DNA of 64,000 bases from Clostridiales bacterium (GTDB lineage: Bacteria; Bacillota; Clostridia; Christensenellales; Borkfalkiaceae). The position numbers were made by a program, and so were the translations under genes. The number at the start of each line of letters is the position of its first letter. The first letter of the stretch is position 1. A model generated the notes under the pieces. The model ran no database searches and was not told the DNA's origin. It saw nothing but the letters and a program-made list of their open reading frames with translations. Positions 33,001-40,616 of this stretch are shown here, piece by piece. Location: the NCBI GenBank assembly GCA_015069495.1, contig SVIN01000001.1, forward strand, positions 1-64,000, read 5' to 3'.

Positions 33001-35741
33001 AACAAGTACGGTGCGATATCCGTAACTTCTGCAGGGATGGTATACTCACCCGTCTTCGTTACAGGGACAAAGGACAATTCCTTCGCGCCAGTTTCGTATA
33101 CACGAACGAGCGCACCGTCGATAGACATGTAATTCTTCTGATAATTGCCGTCCATCGAAGCGCTTGCATCGTAAACGTTGATTTCTTCCAAGTTAGAGCA
33201 ATTATAGAATGCAGAACCAGTACCCGAATATGCACCTTCCAAACCAAGGTAGATAAGTTCAATGCTGTCGGGAATGTTCATCTTCTTAAGGTTTGTATAG
33301 CTCGCAAATGCACCTGATTCAATCCAAGCAACGGGTTTGCCCTTGTACATTGCAGGGATGGTAATTTCGCTAAGCGCATTAAAATCTGCACCTGCCGAAA
33401 TGCTGTACCCAGCCTGACCGCCAGCCGTGGTAATTTCGTTGTATTTGAACGCTTCTAAAATGGATGCGTAAAGCGTAACATTTTCAGCGTTACCCCACGT
33501 AGAAAGGCTGTTACCAACTTCGTCGGTGTATTTAACACCTTGACCGTTCTTTTCCGTGAACCAACCGAAGAACGTCTTACCTTCTTCTTCATATTTTTCA
33601 GCGGAGTAAGGCGATGCAATCGTGTAAGACTGACCATACGTAACTTGCATCGAACTTTCTTTTTCGTCACCAGTTGCAAGGTCAACGTATTTGCAGGTAA
33701 TCGTATAGGTGTTTGCATCCCATTGAGCGTATACAGTAATGTCTTCAGTAACGCCCGCCAATACAAAGTTTTCAGGCAATTGCGCACCGTTTTCTTCCGC
33801 GCTAAACCAACCCTTGAAGGTATAACCAGGGGTTTCAAGGTTCGAATCCAACGTCACGCTGTCACCGTTTGCCAAGTATACAGGCGCATTCGTATCCGCG
33901 TAAACACCATAATTGAAGTTAACTTTATAAGCCGTTACCGTCGTTTCAACCCATTCGGATGCTTTGTCTGCGTTATCGATAACTCTTACCTTAATAACGT
34001 GTTCACCGCTCTGCGTGAAGGTGATTGCCGATTCTTCAACGTCACCTGCTACGGAGATGATATCACCGTTGTTTACCTGAACTTCATATGCTTTTGCGTT
34101 AAGTACGGGTTGCCAAGCAACTTTACCGTTGCTATATACAAGCGAGTCAGACATTACGCCGAAACCAATTTGTACTGCATCCGAGTAAATCGAATCTGCG
34201 TCTGCCGTTGCACCAGTTACTTTTACCGATACCGAACAACTCGTTGCATCTTCCGCAATGTTGTCTGCCGTGAAGATATCGAAAGATTCGCCCGTAACGG
34301 TGTATTCTTTATTGTCGATTTTTACAACGTAACCCGTTGCGCCGTCTACTGCATTCCAAACAATGCTCGAACCAACCAATTTGATACCGGTAGGTACGGG
34401 CAAGGAAGTTTTCGTCATTGCCAATTCAGTAGCCGCAGGAGAGTTGTAACCAAACGTAACGGGAACAACCGAAATCGTGAGCGCACCCGTCAAGTTTTTA
34501 ACGCTGATGCTGTTGGTGTTCGTCGTCGTGGTTTCCCCATTGATGGTTACGCTGTAGCTTGCAGCCTCTTCAACAGCATCCCAAGTGAACGAAGCCGTAG
34601 CCGCATCATATGCCAAACCGCTTACCGCGTCAAGAGTTTTCAAAACGACAAATTCGGTCGCGTCGCTCGTCATGTAGCCGTCTGCTACTGCTTTTACGGT
34701 GAATTTGATACCAGAAGATTTCATTGCGCAGTTTGCGAAATCGTATGCATTCGTCGTAACGACTTCTTCAATGTGCGTATGAGCAGCGTCACCGCATTCA
34801 AGGGATACAAGGTAGGACGTTGCGTTGGGTACTGCTGTCCACGTCAAAATAGTGCCTTCAGACGCATAACCGCTAACCTTTGCCAACGCTTTATTCTTGC
34901 AATATGCTTTCCCAGTATTGCCGTTTAAGGTTACTTCTACCGTGTAGTTACCTTCCGCCGCGCTTGCAAAATCGAACGTGTAGGAAGATTGCGAAGTAAC
35001 CGTCTTTGCAACCTCACTACCGTCTTCTGCAAGCACTTTTACAGAGTATTGGTTGTTTGCACCCTTTGCCGTCCAGGAAATGGTGTTGCCGTTAATCGAT
35101 ACGTTGGGCGCATTGCTTTCCCACACTGCGTACAACGTGACGTCTTCTGCGATTTCCGTGCCGTCTTCGAACTTTGCCGTTACCTTTGCAGCATCGTTGT
35201 AATCACTCTTCCACCAACCTGCAAACGTTGCTCCGTCTTTGGTAGGAGTAGGAAGTTGATATACCGCGCCGTTTACCGTGGTCGCGGTTGCATATACGTT
35301 GCCATCTACAACGTAGTTTACGTTGTAAACTGCAGCGTCAGCTTCTACTTGTACAAACTTTGCGTAAACCGTCGTATCCGCTTTGATTGCCGTCGTACCG
35401 AACGCAAAAGGCGTCGTGTAGGTCTTGTTCATGTACCAACCTACGAATACATAACCGTCTTTCGCAGGGTTCGTGGCAGGTTTTGCAACGGTTTCGCCCT
35501 CTTCAACCGTCACGGAGTCAATAGCACTGCCGCCGTCTACGTCAAACGTAACGGTGTAATACTTTGTAACTTCGCTCGTGCTGTCATCACTAGCCGAAAC
35601 AGAGCTGTCGTTGTTCGTACTGCTGCTGTCCTTGTTTCTGTTGCAGCTGGCTGCACCTGCGGTACAACCAACCATGATCAAACTTGTCATGAGTAAAGAT
35701 AAATTGCGTTTTTTATTTTTCATCATGTCCACAAATTTCAT
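27090..35741 (-). CDS. Giant BspA-like LRR_5 lipoprotein with N-terminal Flg_new/InlB repeats and Fn3-like repeats
   Basis: 2883 aa; RBS AGGAGG; YTVTFDVDGGSAIDSVTVEEGETVAKPATNPAKDGYVFVGWY; Fn3-like ('ISWTAKGANNQYSVKVLAEDG'); most of the length is 'VTSIGNYAFQNCTSLTEI.' LRRs. Confidence 0.93.
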   Translation of the reverse strand: MKFVDMMKNKKRNLSLLMTSLIMVGCTAGAASCNRNKDSSSTNNDSSVSASDDSTSEVTKYYTVTFDVDGGSAIDSVTVEEGETVAKPATNPAKDGYVFVGWYMNKTYTTPFAFGTTAIKADTTVYAKFVQVEADAAVYNVNYVVDGNVYATATTVNGAVYQLPTPTKDGATFAGWWKSDYNDAAKVTAKFEDGTEIAEDVTLYAVWESNAPNVSINGNTISWTAKGANNQYSVKVLAEDGSEVAKTVTSQSSYTFDFASAAEGNYTVEVTLNGNTGKAYCKNKALAKVSGYASEGTILTWTAVPNATSYLVSLECGDAAHTHIEEVVTTNAYDFANCAMKSSGIKFTVKAVADGYMTSDATEFVVLKTLDAVSGLAYDAATASFTWDAVEEAASYSVTINGETTTTNTNSISVKNLTGALTISVVPVTFGYNSPAATELAMTKTSLPVPTGIKLVGSSIVWNAVDGATGYVVKIDNKEYTVTGESFDIFTADNIAEDATSCSVSVKVTGATADADSIYSDAVQIGFGVMSDSLVYSNGKVAWQPVLNAKAYEVQVNNGDIISVAGDVEESAITFTQSGEHVIKVRVIDNADKASEWVETTVTAYKVNFNYGVYADTNAPVYLANGDSVTLDSNLETPGYTFKGWFSAEENGAQLPENFVLAGVTEDITVYAQWDANTYTITCKYVDLATGDEKESSMQVTYGQSYTIASPYSAEKYEEEGKTFFGWFTEKNGQGVKYTDEVGNSLSTWGNAENVTLYASILEAFKYNEITTAGGQAGYSISAGADFNALSEITIPAMYKGKPVAWIESGAFASYTNLKKMNIPDSIELIYLGLEGAYSGTGSAFYNCSNLEEINVYDASASMDGNYQKNYMSIDGALVRVYETGAKELSFVPVTKTGEYTIPAEVTDIAPYLFRMYKNFNKIIVPVTVQKIGDNAFQGAKGMEVIFEDGEGASELIVGENLFALSDIASFNIPARMGQVSSFNLMFRQVEELKSITVSEGNKYYSSKPANSTTTSYNMLFNADGTTLLYCPRGIDDVVEIPNGTKTIKTNAFGVYIDIEGYGYSTTDPNVAIKSVIIPASVTTIEDSAFEDCIGLETLTFKGTVGDGTLNIGARAFYGTRLTSLELPGNTGSVGQYAFGKIELEEVTIKSGDASFALADGAFKNADTGAYTITTVKVAKCTPAFNIGAFGTMLEEVIFYENGESDYMKVIDDVLYDKDVTQILYYPDSKTSTTYNIPDGVLSISSNAFAGKPFTEISIPYSMTSIGEGAFKGCSSLKQVIFREKPAGAPENTGLAIADSAFENCSQLATLVLPSYTKTIGASAFMKSGISGEFVIPEGVTTIGAGALQNCSKMTSIKIPTTLTDLGVSTTDGLTMLNGCTNLESITVADGHATYMTENGALYAHEGGVPNALIYCPRKYKFDESLNGKFTVPYTVSIIYAYAFNGNSDIQELAFAAAPEGTTTSGLTIQTNAFAGAANLKRVTLGYGIATITANMFAGCTSLEYLFIPKSVTEIKANAFKGCSSLTELIFEEGAGAELKIPGQSSSGGYQGTSVGLSGLTGLKVLRLPERVKTINNYAFVGLTSLEELYLPLSVTTINADIFNKTSGCKNLKKLVIADVGEGQDPADYGLTIGTYMFAYLPADCEWNLPSRTKAIGAYAFKGRDITSITIPENVTSIGNYAFQNCTSLTEINFAGNSKLATIGNYAFANTAITSFVVPATVTSIGEYAFAYTTNCNSITFQAGSALKEIKQFAFRQCGITELKIPESTDANGIALGASLFQYCTDITKVELSKSVVSAVGTFMGCGSLKQVIIDPANENLSVEGSTVFNADKTSIQFLSGAAETDAEGVYRIANGVTSITNGAFKNQVDIKKLYIPASVQTIGLNAFEGCINLEEVIFENPETSTCATISDYAFYNCHALRKIELPNSVNKLGSYAFRYCYALSDLKMAGVTTLGYYAFANCTSLETVALNDDMTTIYSYAFYGAGLTSIKVPSKLTIKSLTSTGATGSAGIFYNCTSLASVTIPEGVEKLGYTMFYGCTSLQTIDVPASVKEFGQAAFRNSGLTSFEFKHENPGMATYMFAGCTELRTVKLPSNMSAIKGYTFDGCSSLVSTSDDETAGVIIPDSVTSVANYAFRDCTSMKKIKFSESMTFLGAGTSWSSTANSYVLYGCTSLEEVTLSTGMKQIGKYAFAECSNLTTIHNTDKLTTLGDYVFQNSGIVEISLPKVTTLGTYAFRGAERLESVTFGSLTSLKKNTFEGTKALKSFDFTKFTSSTALGDAAFKGSGLEEVSLTTSAIGKEVFMDCENLTKVECPKVKTIGESAFANCTSLTNFTLPDTLTSIGAQAFMGTALTEVTIPANVTGISKNAFAYCNNIVSFTVNEANTAFVVEDNALKKASGHIVLALPAYQVTDGVLYITDDSFKAASGVSPFAGNTTITEVVVTANWTSVPSYFFADMLALKKITLPETVTDVGSYAFAGATALETVVMPGVTSIQMHAFDGASALTTVDMTNVTSVQSYAFAGCALLDVEATEKITSYGTYAFAESGVKSVTLPATMKNIPEGVFYGAKRLTSVTLPEGLETIEIYAFAESGVESITIPASVTEFGTTINVSEPGSSSVSNQKRSYAFANCTSLKTVVFLGENPKLTGHTFEGCTALENVTLPSKMTFVEDYMFYGCTSLKNITLPETVTELGGYAFAYAGLTSITLPASLTVVGTPNNLADTYVADANNLYQTGATQKSPIMQNPNGHTFTGCANLETVTFLGNVTYIGWYSFEGCTKLANITIPNTVEIIGDYAFANCESLGDVVIPESVLFIGNYAFANSKINSITIADATVVYSGAFEGWTAEQTINTPKTAYQAASVWNLDWYKNSNATIVYGYIAE

Positions 35742-35890
35742 CAGTATATCCTCCTAAAAAAAATTAAACTAATTTATAAAAACATGTATATTTGACAATG
35801 CTGACGCGCTGTGAGAAATTTCCCTTTCCCTGCAACGCTCTTCTCGAATTTTTTTCCAAGTGGAGCATTGTAATTGTATGTTTTGTTTAC

Positions 35891-35918
35891 TTTATAATAT
35901 AATACCGCTTTCTGTCAA
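35891..35918 (-). promoter_or_regulatory. Candidate sigma-A promoter (TTGACA-16-TATAAA) for the giant LRR lipoprotein
   Basis: Minus strand cttgacagaaagcggtattatattataaag about 150 nt upstream of the ATG. Confidence 0.6.
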
Positions 35919-36259
35919 GCGATTTTGCGAGTTTTTTTGTATCTTTTTTTGCATGATTGCAATCAAAAAAATCGATTGACAAAAAATATTTAATCAAAAT
36001 TTTCATGAAATGAAAAACAAAAATGATATTTCCGTCTGCGGAGTTTTTCCACATATATATTTTATTATGTTTAGAAAACACCTCTTTTTTACTCTTAAAG
36101 TTGGTATTTTTATTAAATTCAAAAACATAATTTACCATATTTATAGGATAAATTGTTGCAATTCTTATAAACAATTATGCCAAAAATTATCATACTTATA
36201 GGCAAAATTTACTAAAAAAATTTTTACACAGAAAAAAGTTTTATAATAAAGGTATAAAA

Positions 36260-36310
36260 AAATACAACCGCCCCATCGTAATAAAATACGTAAGACGGTT
36301 GTTTTTTGTT
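36260..36310 (-). terminator. Rho-independent (bidirectional-looking) terminator after the rlmD/rumA-type gene
   Basis: acaaccgcc...gacggttgt stem flanked by A- and T-tracts. Confidence 0.7.
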
Positions 36311-36396
36311 ATGATTTTTTTGCTCTTCTTATTGATTTTTCCTTTGCGGCTGATTACAACTTCCCTTGCCCGCAATGGCAACCTTAGTTGTTGAAA

Positions 36397-37824
36397 CTAT
36401 TGTTTGCAAAGACAAACAATAGTCTCCACATGTTTGGTCTGCGGGAACATGTCATAAGGCTGAATGCGTTCTATCGCATAATAGCCAGGCAAGATTTCCC
36501 CGTCCGCTACATTTTCATAGGCAGGATTTTTCGCCAATTCCCCCGATTCGTTTTCTATCAATCTACCCGTCAAAATCCCCAAATCGCGGGCGAGCGTCGC
36601 AGGATTACAGCTAATCAAGGTCATTTTTTCAATACCGCTGGCAAGCAACGCTTTTACCACACTGCGCGCAATCCCTGCGCGGGGCGGGTCAAGAATGAGA
36701 CGAACTTTTTCCCCTTTCTCTTTTTCCATCACGGCTGTCAAATGCTCTTCCACGTAACCGCAGATATTGGTCATATTAGTCAATTCGTTTTTCACCTTTA
36801 ACGAATCCGCACAACGAGAGGCTTCGGGTTCTAACTCAATACCATATACTCGTTTTGCTTTTTTGGCAATCATAGCAGTCAATAACCCGCCGCCCGAATA
36901 GGCGTCGATAACCACTTCGTCACCATCCTCGCAAACCGTCTTCAACGCATCCTTGTATAATTTCGCACGCACGTTTTCGTTGACTTGTAAAAAGGTCATT
37001 GGCCCCGCTTCATACGCAATCCCGCCTTCCTTGGCTTCAAAGACTCCTTCACCATGCACCAATTGAAATTCTTTACCCATAATCACGTTGGTATCTTGGT
37101 CGTTGAAATTGAGGTAGAGGGAAAATTCGCGTAAAACTTCCGTCAGCATACCAATTAAATAAGGTAAGTTGGGCAAACCGCGTTTCGCCGTAACCAACGT
37201 CACGATGTATTTATCGCCGATTTCCCGTGCAACAATATGACGGAGTGAACCCGTTTTTGTTTCCTCGTTATAACCTTTCACTGCGCATTCGGTCATATAC
37301 CGTTTGATAACGGCAATCAATTTTTCCGACCATTCGGGGTGAATCGCGCATGCCGTGATCGGTACGATGCGATGGCTGTGTTCGGCGTAGAACCCAATCA
37401 CGTTGTCACCGTTTTTGTCTACCCCGACAGGGATTTGCAATTTATTTCGGTAGGCGTAGGGAGCATCACTCTTGATTGCAATGGGCACCGATACGTTCAA
37501 TCCGCCGATTTTACGTAAAGCATCTTTCACAACGGTTGCCTTATGGCTAAGCTGAGCGGCATACTCCAAATGTTGCAAACAACACCCCCCGCAACGTGAA
37601 AATACGGGGCATTTCGGGCGCACGCGTTCTTCGGCAGGCGTGAGAATTTCTTCCACTTTACCATAGCCGATATTACCCTTGATCTTTAATACCTTGAAAC
37701 AAACCTTTTCTCCAGGCAAACACGCCGGCACGAAAAAGGTGATTCCTTCATGCTTAATGATGCCTTCGCCGTTGGAACCTATCCCATCTGTCATCGCGCA
37801 AATGATATCATTTTTCTCAATCAT
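36397..37824 (-). CDS. rlmD: 23S rRNA (uracil-5-)-methyltransferase, RumA/RlmD-type
   Basis: 475 aa; Fe-S motif CPVFSRCGGCCLQH; VVIDAYSGGGLLTAMIAKKAKRVYGIELEPEA; LILDPPRAGI, LISCNPATLARD. Confidence 0.92.
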   Translation of the reverse strand: MIEKNDIICAMTDGIGSNGEGIIKHEGITFFVPACLPGEKVCFKVLKIKGNIGYGKVEEILTPAEERVRPKCPVFSRCGGCCLQHLEYAAQLSHKATVVKDALRKIGGLNVSVPIAIKSDAPYAYRNKLQIPVGVDKNGDNVIGFYAEHSHRIVPITACAIHPEWSEKLIAVIKRYMTECAVKGYNEETKTGSLRHIVAREIGDKYIVTLVTAKRGLPNLPYLIGMLTEVLREFSLYLNFNDQDTNVIMGKEFQLVHGEGVFEAKEGGIAYEAGPMTFLQVNENVRAKLYKDALKTVCEDGDEVVIDAYSGGGLLTAMIAKKAKRVYGIELEPEASRCADSLKVKNELTNMTNICGYVEEHLTAVMEKEKGEKVRLILDPPRAGIARSVVKALLASGIEKMTLISCNPATLARDLGILTGRLIENESGELAKNPAYENVADGEILPGYYAIERIQPYDMFPQTKHVETIVCLCKQ

Positions 37825-37848
37825 AACCCCTCCTTATCTTATTTTCAC

Positions 37849-38373
37849 TTATTTCCCTATAATACGCTTTACCAGCATGTTAACTGCAAAGCGCCATTTA
37901 TACATGAGGTAATCATACCCCACAAACATGATTGTGCCAAATATCAATATAATGTAAAAAATGTATTGGTCTACAAAAGGAATCGTCGTTGTCATTGCAA
38001 AGACGAATCTCCAAATAACGTACATGGTAGAATCAAACCATACGGCTTTTATTCCGCACGCCAGCCAACGGTTGATTTTTACCTTTAACTGCAACTCATT
38101 GACAAGCGGATGTAAACCGAAAAACATAATAAACGGCAACAAATCAATAAAGCCCGACGCATTAAAAATCAGGGCAAGAATACAAGTTGCCAAATACGCC
38201 AATACGTACCCGCGATAGCTTTGCTTTGCCAACGGCATCATCAAGGCAATCCCCGCAAAGAGATAACCCGTAAACAGAAGAACTGCCGAATAAATCCCGA
38301 CGGTTAAAAAAATCGTCGCAACCGCACAAGCCAACGCGGACAGCGCTATTTCATGAGAAGATATTTTTTTCAT
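37849..38373 (-). CDS. Small integral membrane protein
   Basis: 174 aa with several hydrophobic segments; start overlaps upstream stop (ATGA). Confidence 0.65.
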   Translation of the reverse strand: MKKISSHEIALSALACAVATIFLTVGIYSAVLLFTGYLFAGIALMMPLAKQSYRGYVLAYLATCILALIFNASGFIDLLPFIMFFGLHPLVNELQLKVKINRWLACGIKAVWFDSTMYVIWRFVFAMTTTIPFVDQYIFYIILIFGTIMFVGYDYLMYKWRFAVNMLVKRIIGK

Positions 38374-38714
38374 GATACCGCCTTTGCAGTGGTAATCGAT
38401 GCAATCAACTTTCTTCGTATCGTACCATTCATATTTTTATATTGGTTGTATATCTCTTCACTAATCGCACGCACTCTATATAATATCTCCAACCAGTAAT
38501 CCGTCTCGTAACATTCTTTCAAGGCAATTTCCATCTTATGAACAAAATCCGCACGGCTCTGCGCATATTTCGCTTCACAGGCATTCGCCCCAATAGAAGA
38601 ACTTGCTCTCAATAATTGATTCACAAATACCGACCGACCGCTGATTTCATCACAAACACCAGTCAAGCCAATAGTCAATTCAATCGCTAAATCTCTAATA
38701 TTTTGCGTGCTCAT
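38370..38714 (-). CDS. Four-helix-bundle protein (23S rRNA intervening-sequence / TIGR02436-like)
   Basis: IRDLAIELTIGLTGVCDEISGRSVFVNQLLRASSSIGANACEAKYAQSRADFVHKMEIALKECYETDYWLEIL is the family signature. Confidence 0.9.
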   Translation of the reverse strand: MSTQNIRDLAIELTIGLTGVCDEISGRSVFVNQLLRASSSIGANACEAKYAQSRADFVHKMEIALKECYETDYWLEILYRVRAISEEIYNQYKNMNGTIRRKLIASITTAKAVS

Positions 38715-38726
38715 ACATATCCTCTT

Positions 38727-38932
38727 TACGATATACTCTCTTCGTTCGCACGATATAATTACATTACGATATAGGTTCGCCTTGCGCCCTACGATATGAT
38801 ATAAATCCTTTACGTTTTAGCAACCACGCTTCTGCGAGGTTTGCTAAAACATATCGTATCGCAGATATATCGTACGTATAACGTATATCGTAAATCCAAC
38901 GGATTTATATCGCTAAAAGACTTTGTCTTTTA
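38727..38932. repeat. Palindrome-rich intergenic cluster with ACGATAT/ATATCGT linkers
   Basis: Repeated acgatat and inverted atatcgt; hairpins gttttagcaaccacgcttctgcgaggtttgctaaaac, aaatccaacggattt, aaaagactttgtctttt. Confidence 0.75.
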
Positions 38933-39544
38933 TTATCTGCAACCGCAACACAAACTAAATAAGCAATCTACGCAAAGATAGGTGTAACAGCAGGAAATGC
39001 AATTGGAACACGCACTGCTTCCACCCATTTGGTCGTCGTAAGGCGAATTTTGATAAGGGTTTTGCGGGTTCGCATACGCTTGTTGCTGTTGGTAATTGTT
39101 TTTCGCATTTAATTTACCGTATTGCGTACGGTATTTTTGATTATCGGGATCCATTTGCATCGCAATTTCCAATTGCTTTTTACTATCGTTAATCCAATTT
39201 TTCTTGTAAAAAACAACTGCTTGCATATAATGCCATTCCGCCGAACGTTCGTTAAAATTATCCAAACGGGCTTGCGCTTCCGCAATTTTATTTTCCTTTA
39301 ATAATTGCGTAATTTCCTCAAAAGTATTTGGACCTTCCGTGTTCTTTTCTTGGTCTCTGCGATTGGTCATAATTTCACGGTACGCCGTTTCTAACTTCGT
39401 CAGCATGCGCGCCGCCTCGTTGCCCGCTTCGCCGTCCTGCCAACGCTCTTCACGGTATTTTTCCGTCAATTCGCTGTAACGGGCGGTAATCTCTTCGTCC
39501 GTGGCAGTTTCTTTTAAGCCAAGCAATTCGTAATATTCGTTCAT
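38933..39544 (-). CDS. DnaJ-like (degenerate J-domain) + TPR-like protein with Cys-rich C-terminus
   Basis: MNEYYELLGLKETATDEEITARYSELTEKYREE...; start set at 39544 by RBS TAGGAGA; C-terminal CSNCISCCYTYLCVDCLFSLCCGC. Confidence 0.8.
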   Translation of the reverse strand: MNEYYELLGLKETATDEEITARYSELTEKYREERWQDGEAGNEAARMLTKLETAYREIMTNRRDQEKNTEGPNTFEEITQLLKENKIAEAQARLDNFNERSAEWHYMQAVVFYKKNWINDSKKQLEIAMQMDPDNQKYRTQYGKLNAKNNYQQQQAYANPQNPYQNSPYDDQMGGSSACSNCISCCYTYLCVDCLFSLCCGCR

Positions 39545-39589
39545 CTTTCTATATTCTCCTAAGGGCATTTACCCCAATATTTTACTTTG

Positions 39590-40486
39590 TTAGTTTTCCT
39601 CTGTTTTCAAGGTTTTATCCTTGGATTTACATTTCCCGCTCGCTCCGCAACCGTCCATGATACGCTTGGTCATCATCGGCAAACCGCGAAGTAATACGTT
39701 ATCCACCAAATCACGATTGAAATGGAAGTGTAAATGGGACAGATTCTCTCGAATATCATAAAAGAGGGCGTGGAACACAAACCGCACGTCCTCAGCGTGT
39801 TTTCCGTACAGTAAAGCGCATCGGTTCTTTTCACCGTATGCCAAAACGAAGGGATTATACGCTCCCTTTTTCACGTCCTTGTCGTAATCATCCAAGGCGT
39901 CGATAAGGTAAATCCATTTCCCCAACGTATAAAAAAGGTTGTGGGAATATTCCGTTGTTTTCTTCCCTAACGCATAATCGCAAAATTCCGCAAGCATATT
40001 CGCTGTCGCATCTGCCGCACGGTCAATGCTGTCCGTTTGTGTTTTCTCCGTTTCCTCTTGCGCGTGCATATTCTCACGGACAATCCGCGCAATCTCAGGA
40101 TACGCTTTTTTTACTCGGCGAAACCCCTTTTTGAACCACAAGCGTTTCCCGCGCCCTTTATCGCCGTCTGCGATATCGTCGGTGTATTTGTAGTAAACCA
40201 AAGCGGTATTGAGCGCGCCCAATTGCCTTGTCATTTCGTCCACGTTCGCCATTTGACGGGAACGGATACAATGGGTCAAACAGTGGGATTTTTCTATTTG
40301 CACGTCAAGCCCCGCCAAATTGTGTAAAATAACCGAAAGAAACGTTACGTCGTAGGAAAGCCCCATCCGCGCGCTTTGCCCGCAGACCTCGGAAATACCT
40401 TTGCAGACCCCGCAATACATGGCGCGGTATAAATTGTCGTCTTTGATATATAAATACGGCGTATCCGTGCGAACGTATCCAAACAT
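39590..40486 (-). CDS. DUF5685 family protein
   Basis: MFGYVRTDTPYLYIKDDNLYRAMYCGVCKGISEVCGQSARMGLSYDVTFLSVILH; Cys pairs conserved in this family. Confidence 0.85.
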   Translation of the reverse strand: MFGYVRTDTPYLYIKDDNLYRAMYCGVCKGISEVCGQSARMGLSYDVTFLSVILHNLAGLDVQIEKSHCLTHCIRSRQMANVDEMTRQLGALNTALVYYKYTDDIADGDKGRGKRLWFKKGFRRVKKAYPEIARIVRENMHAQEETEKTQTDSIDRAADATANMLAEFCDYALGKKTTEYSHNLFYTLGKWIYLIDALDDYDKDVKKGAYNPFVLAYGEKNRCALLYGKHAEDVRFVFHALFYDIRENLSHLHFHFNRDLVDNVLLRGLPMMTKRIMDGCGASGKCKSKDKTLKTEEN

Positions 40487-40616
40487 TTTTTACCTCTACC
40501 CCCAACTTCGGCAAAATCATCTTATCATATTTTTCCCCTAATGACAAGGGCAAAGAACCCGCCCTTCCCATTATTCACGGAAAATGACGGATTTCTTCAC
40601 ACATTTTTCAAAAACT

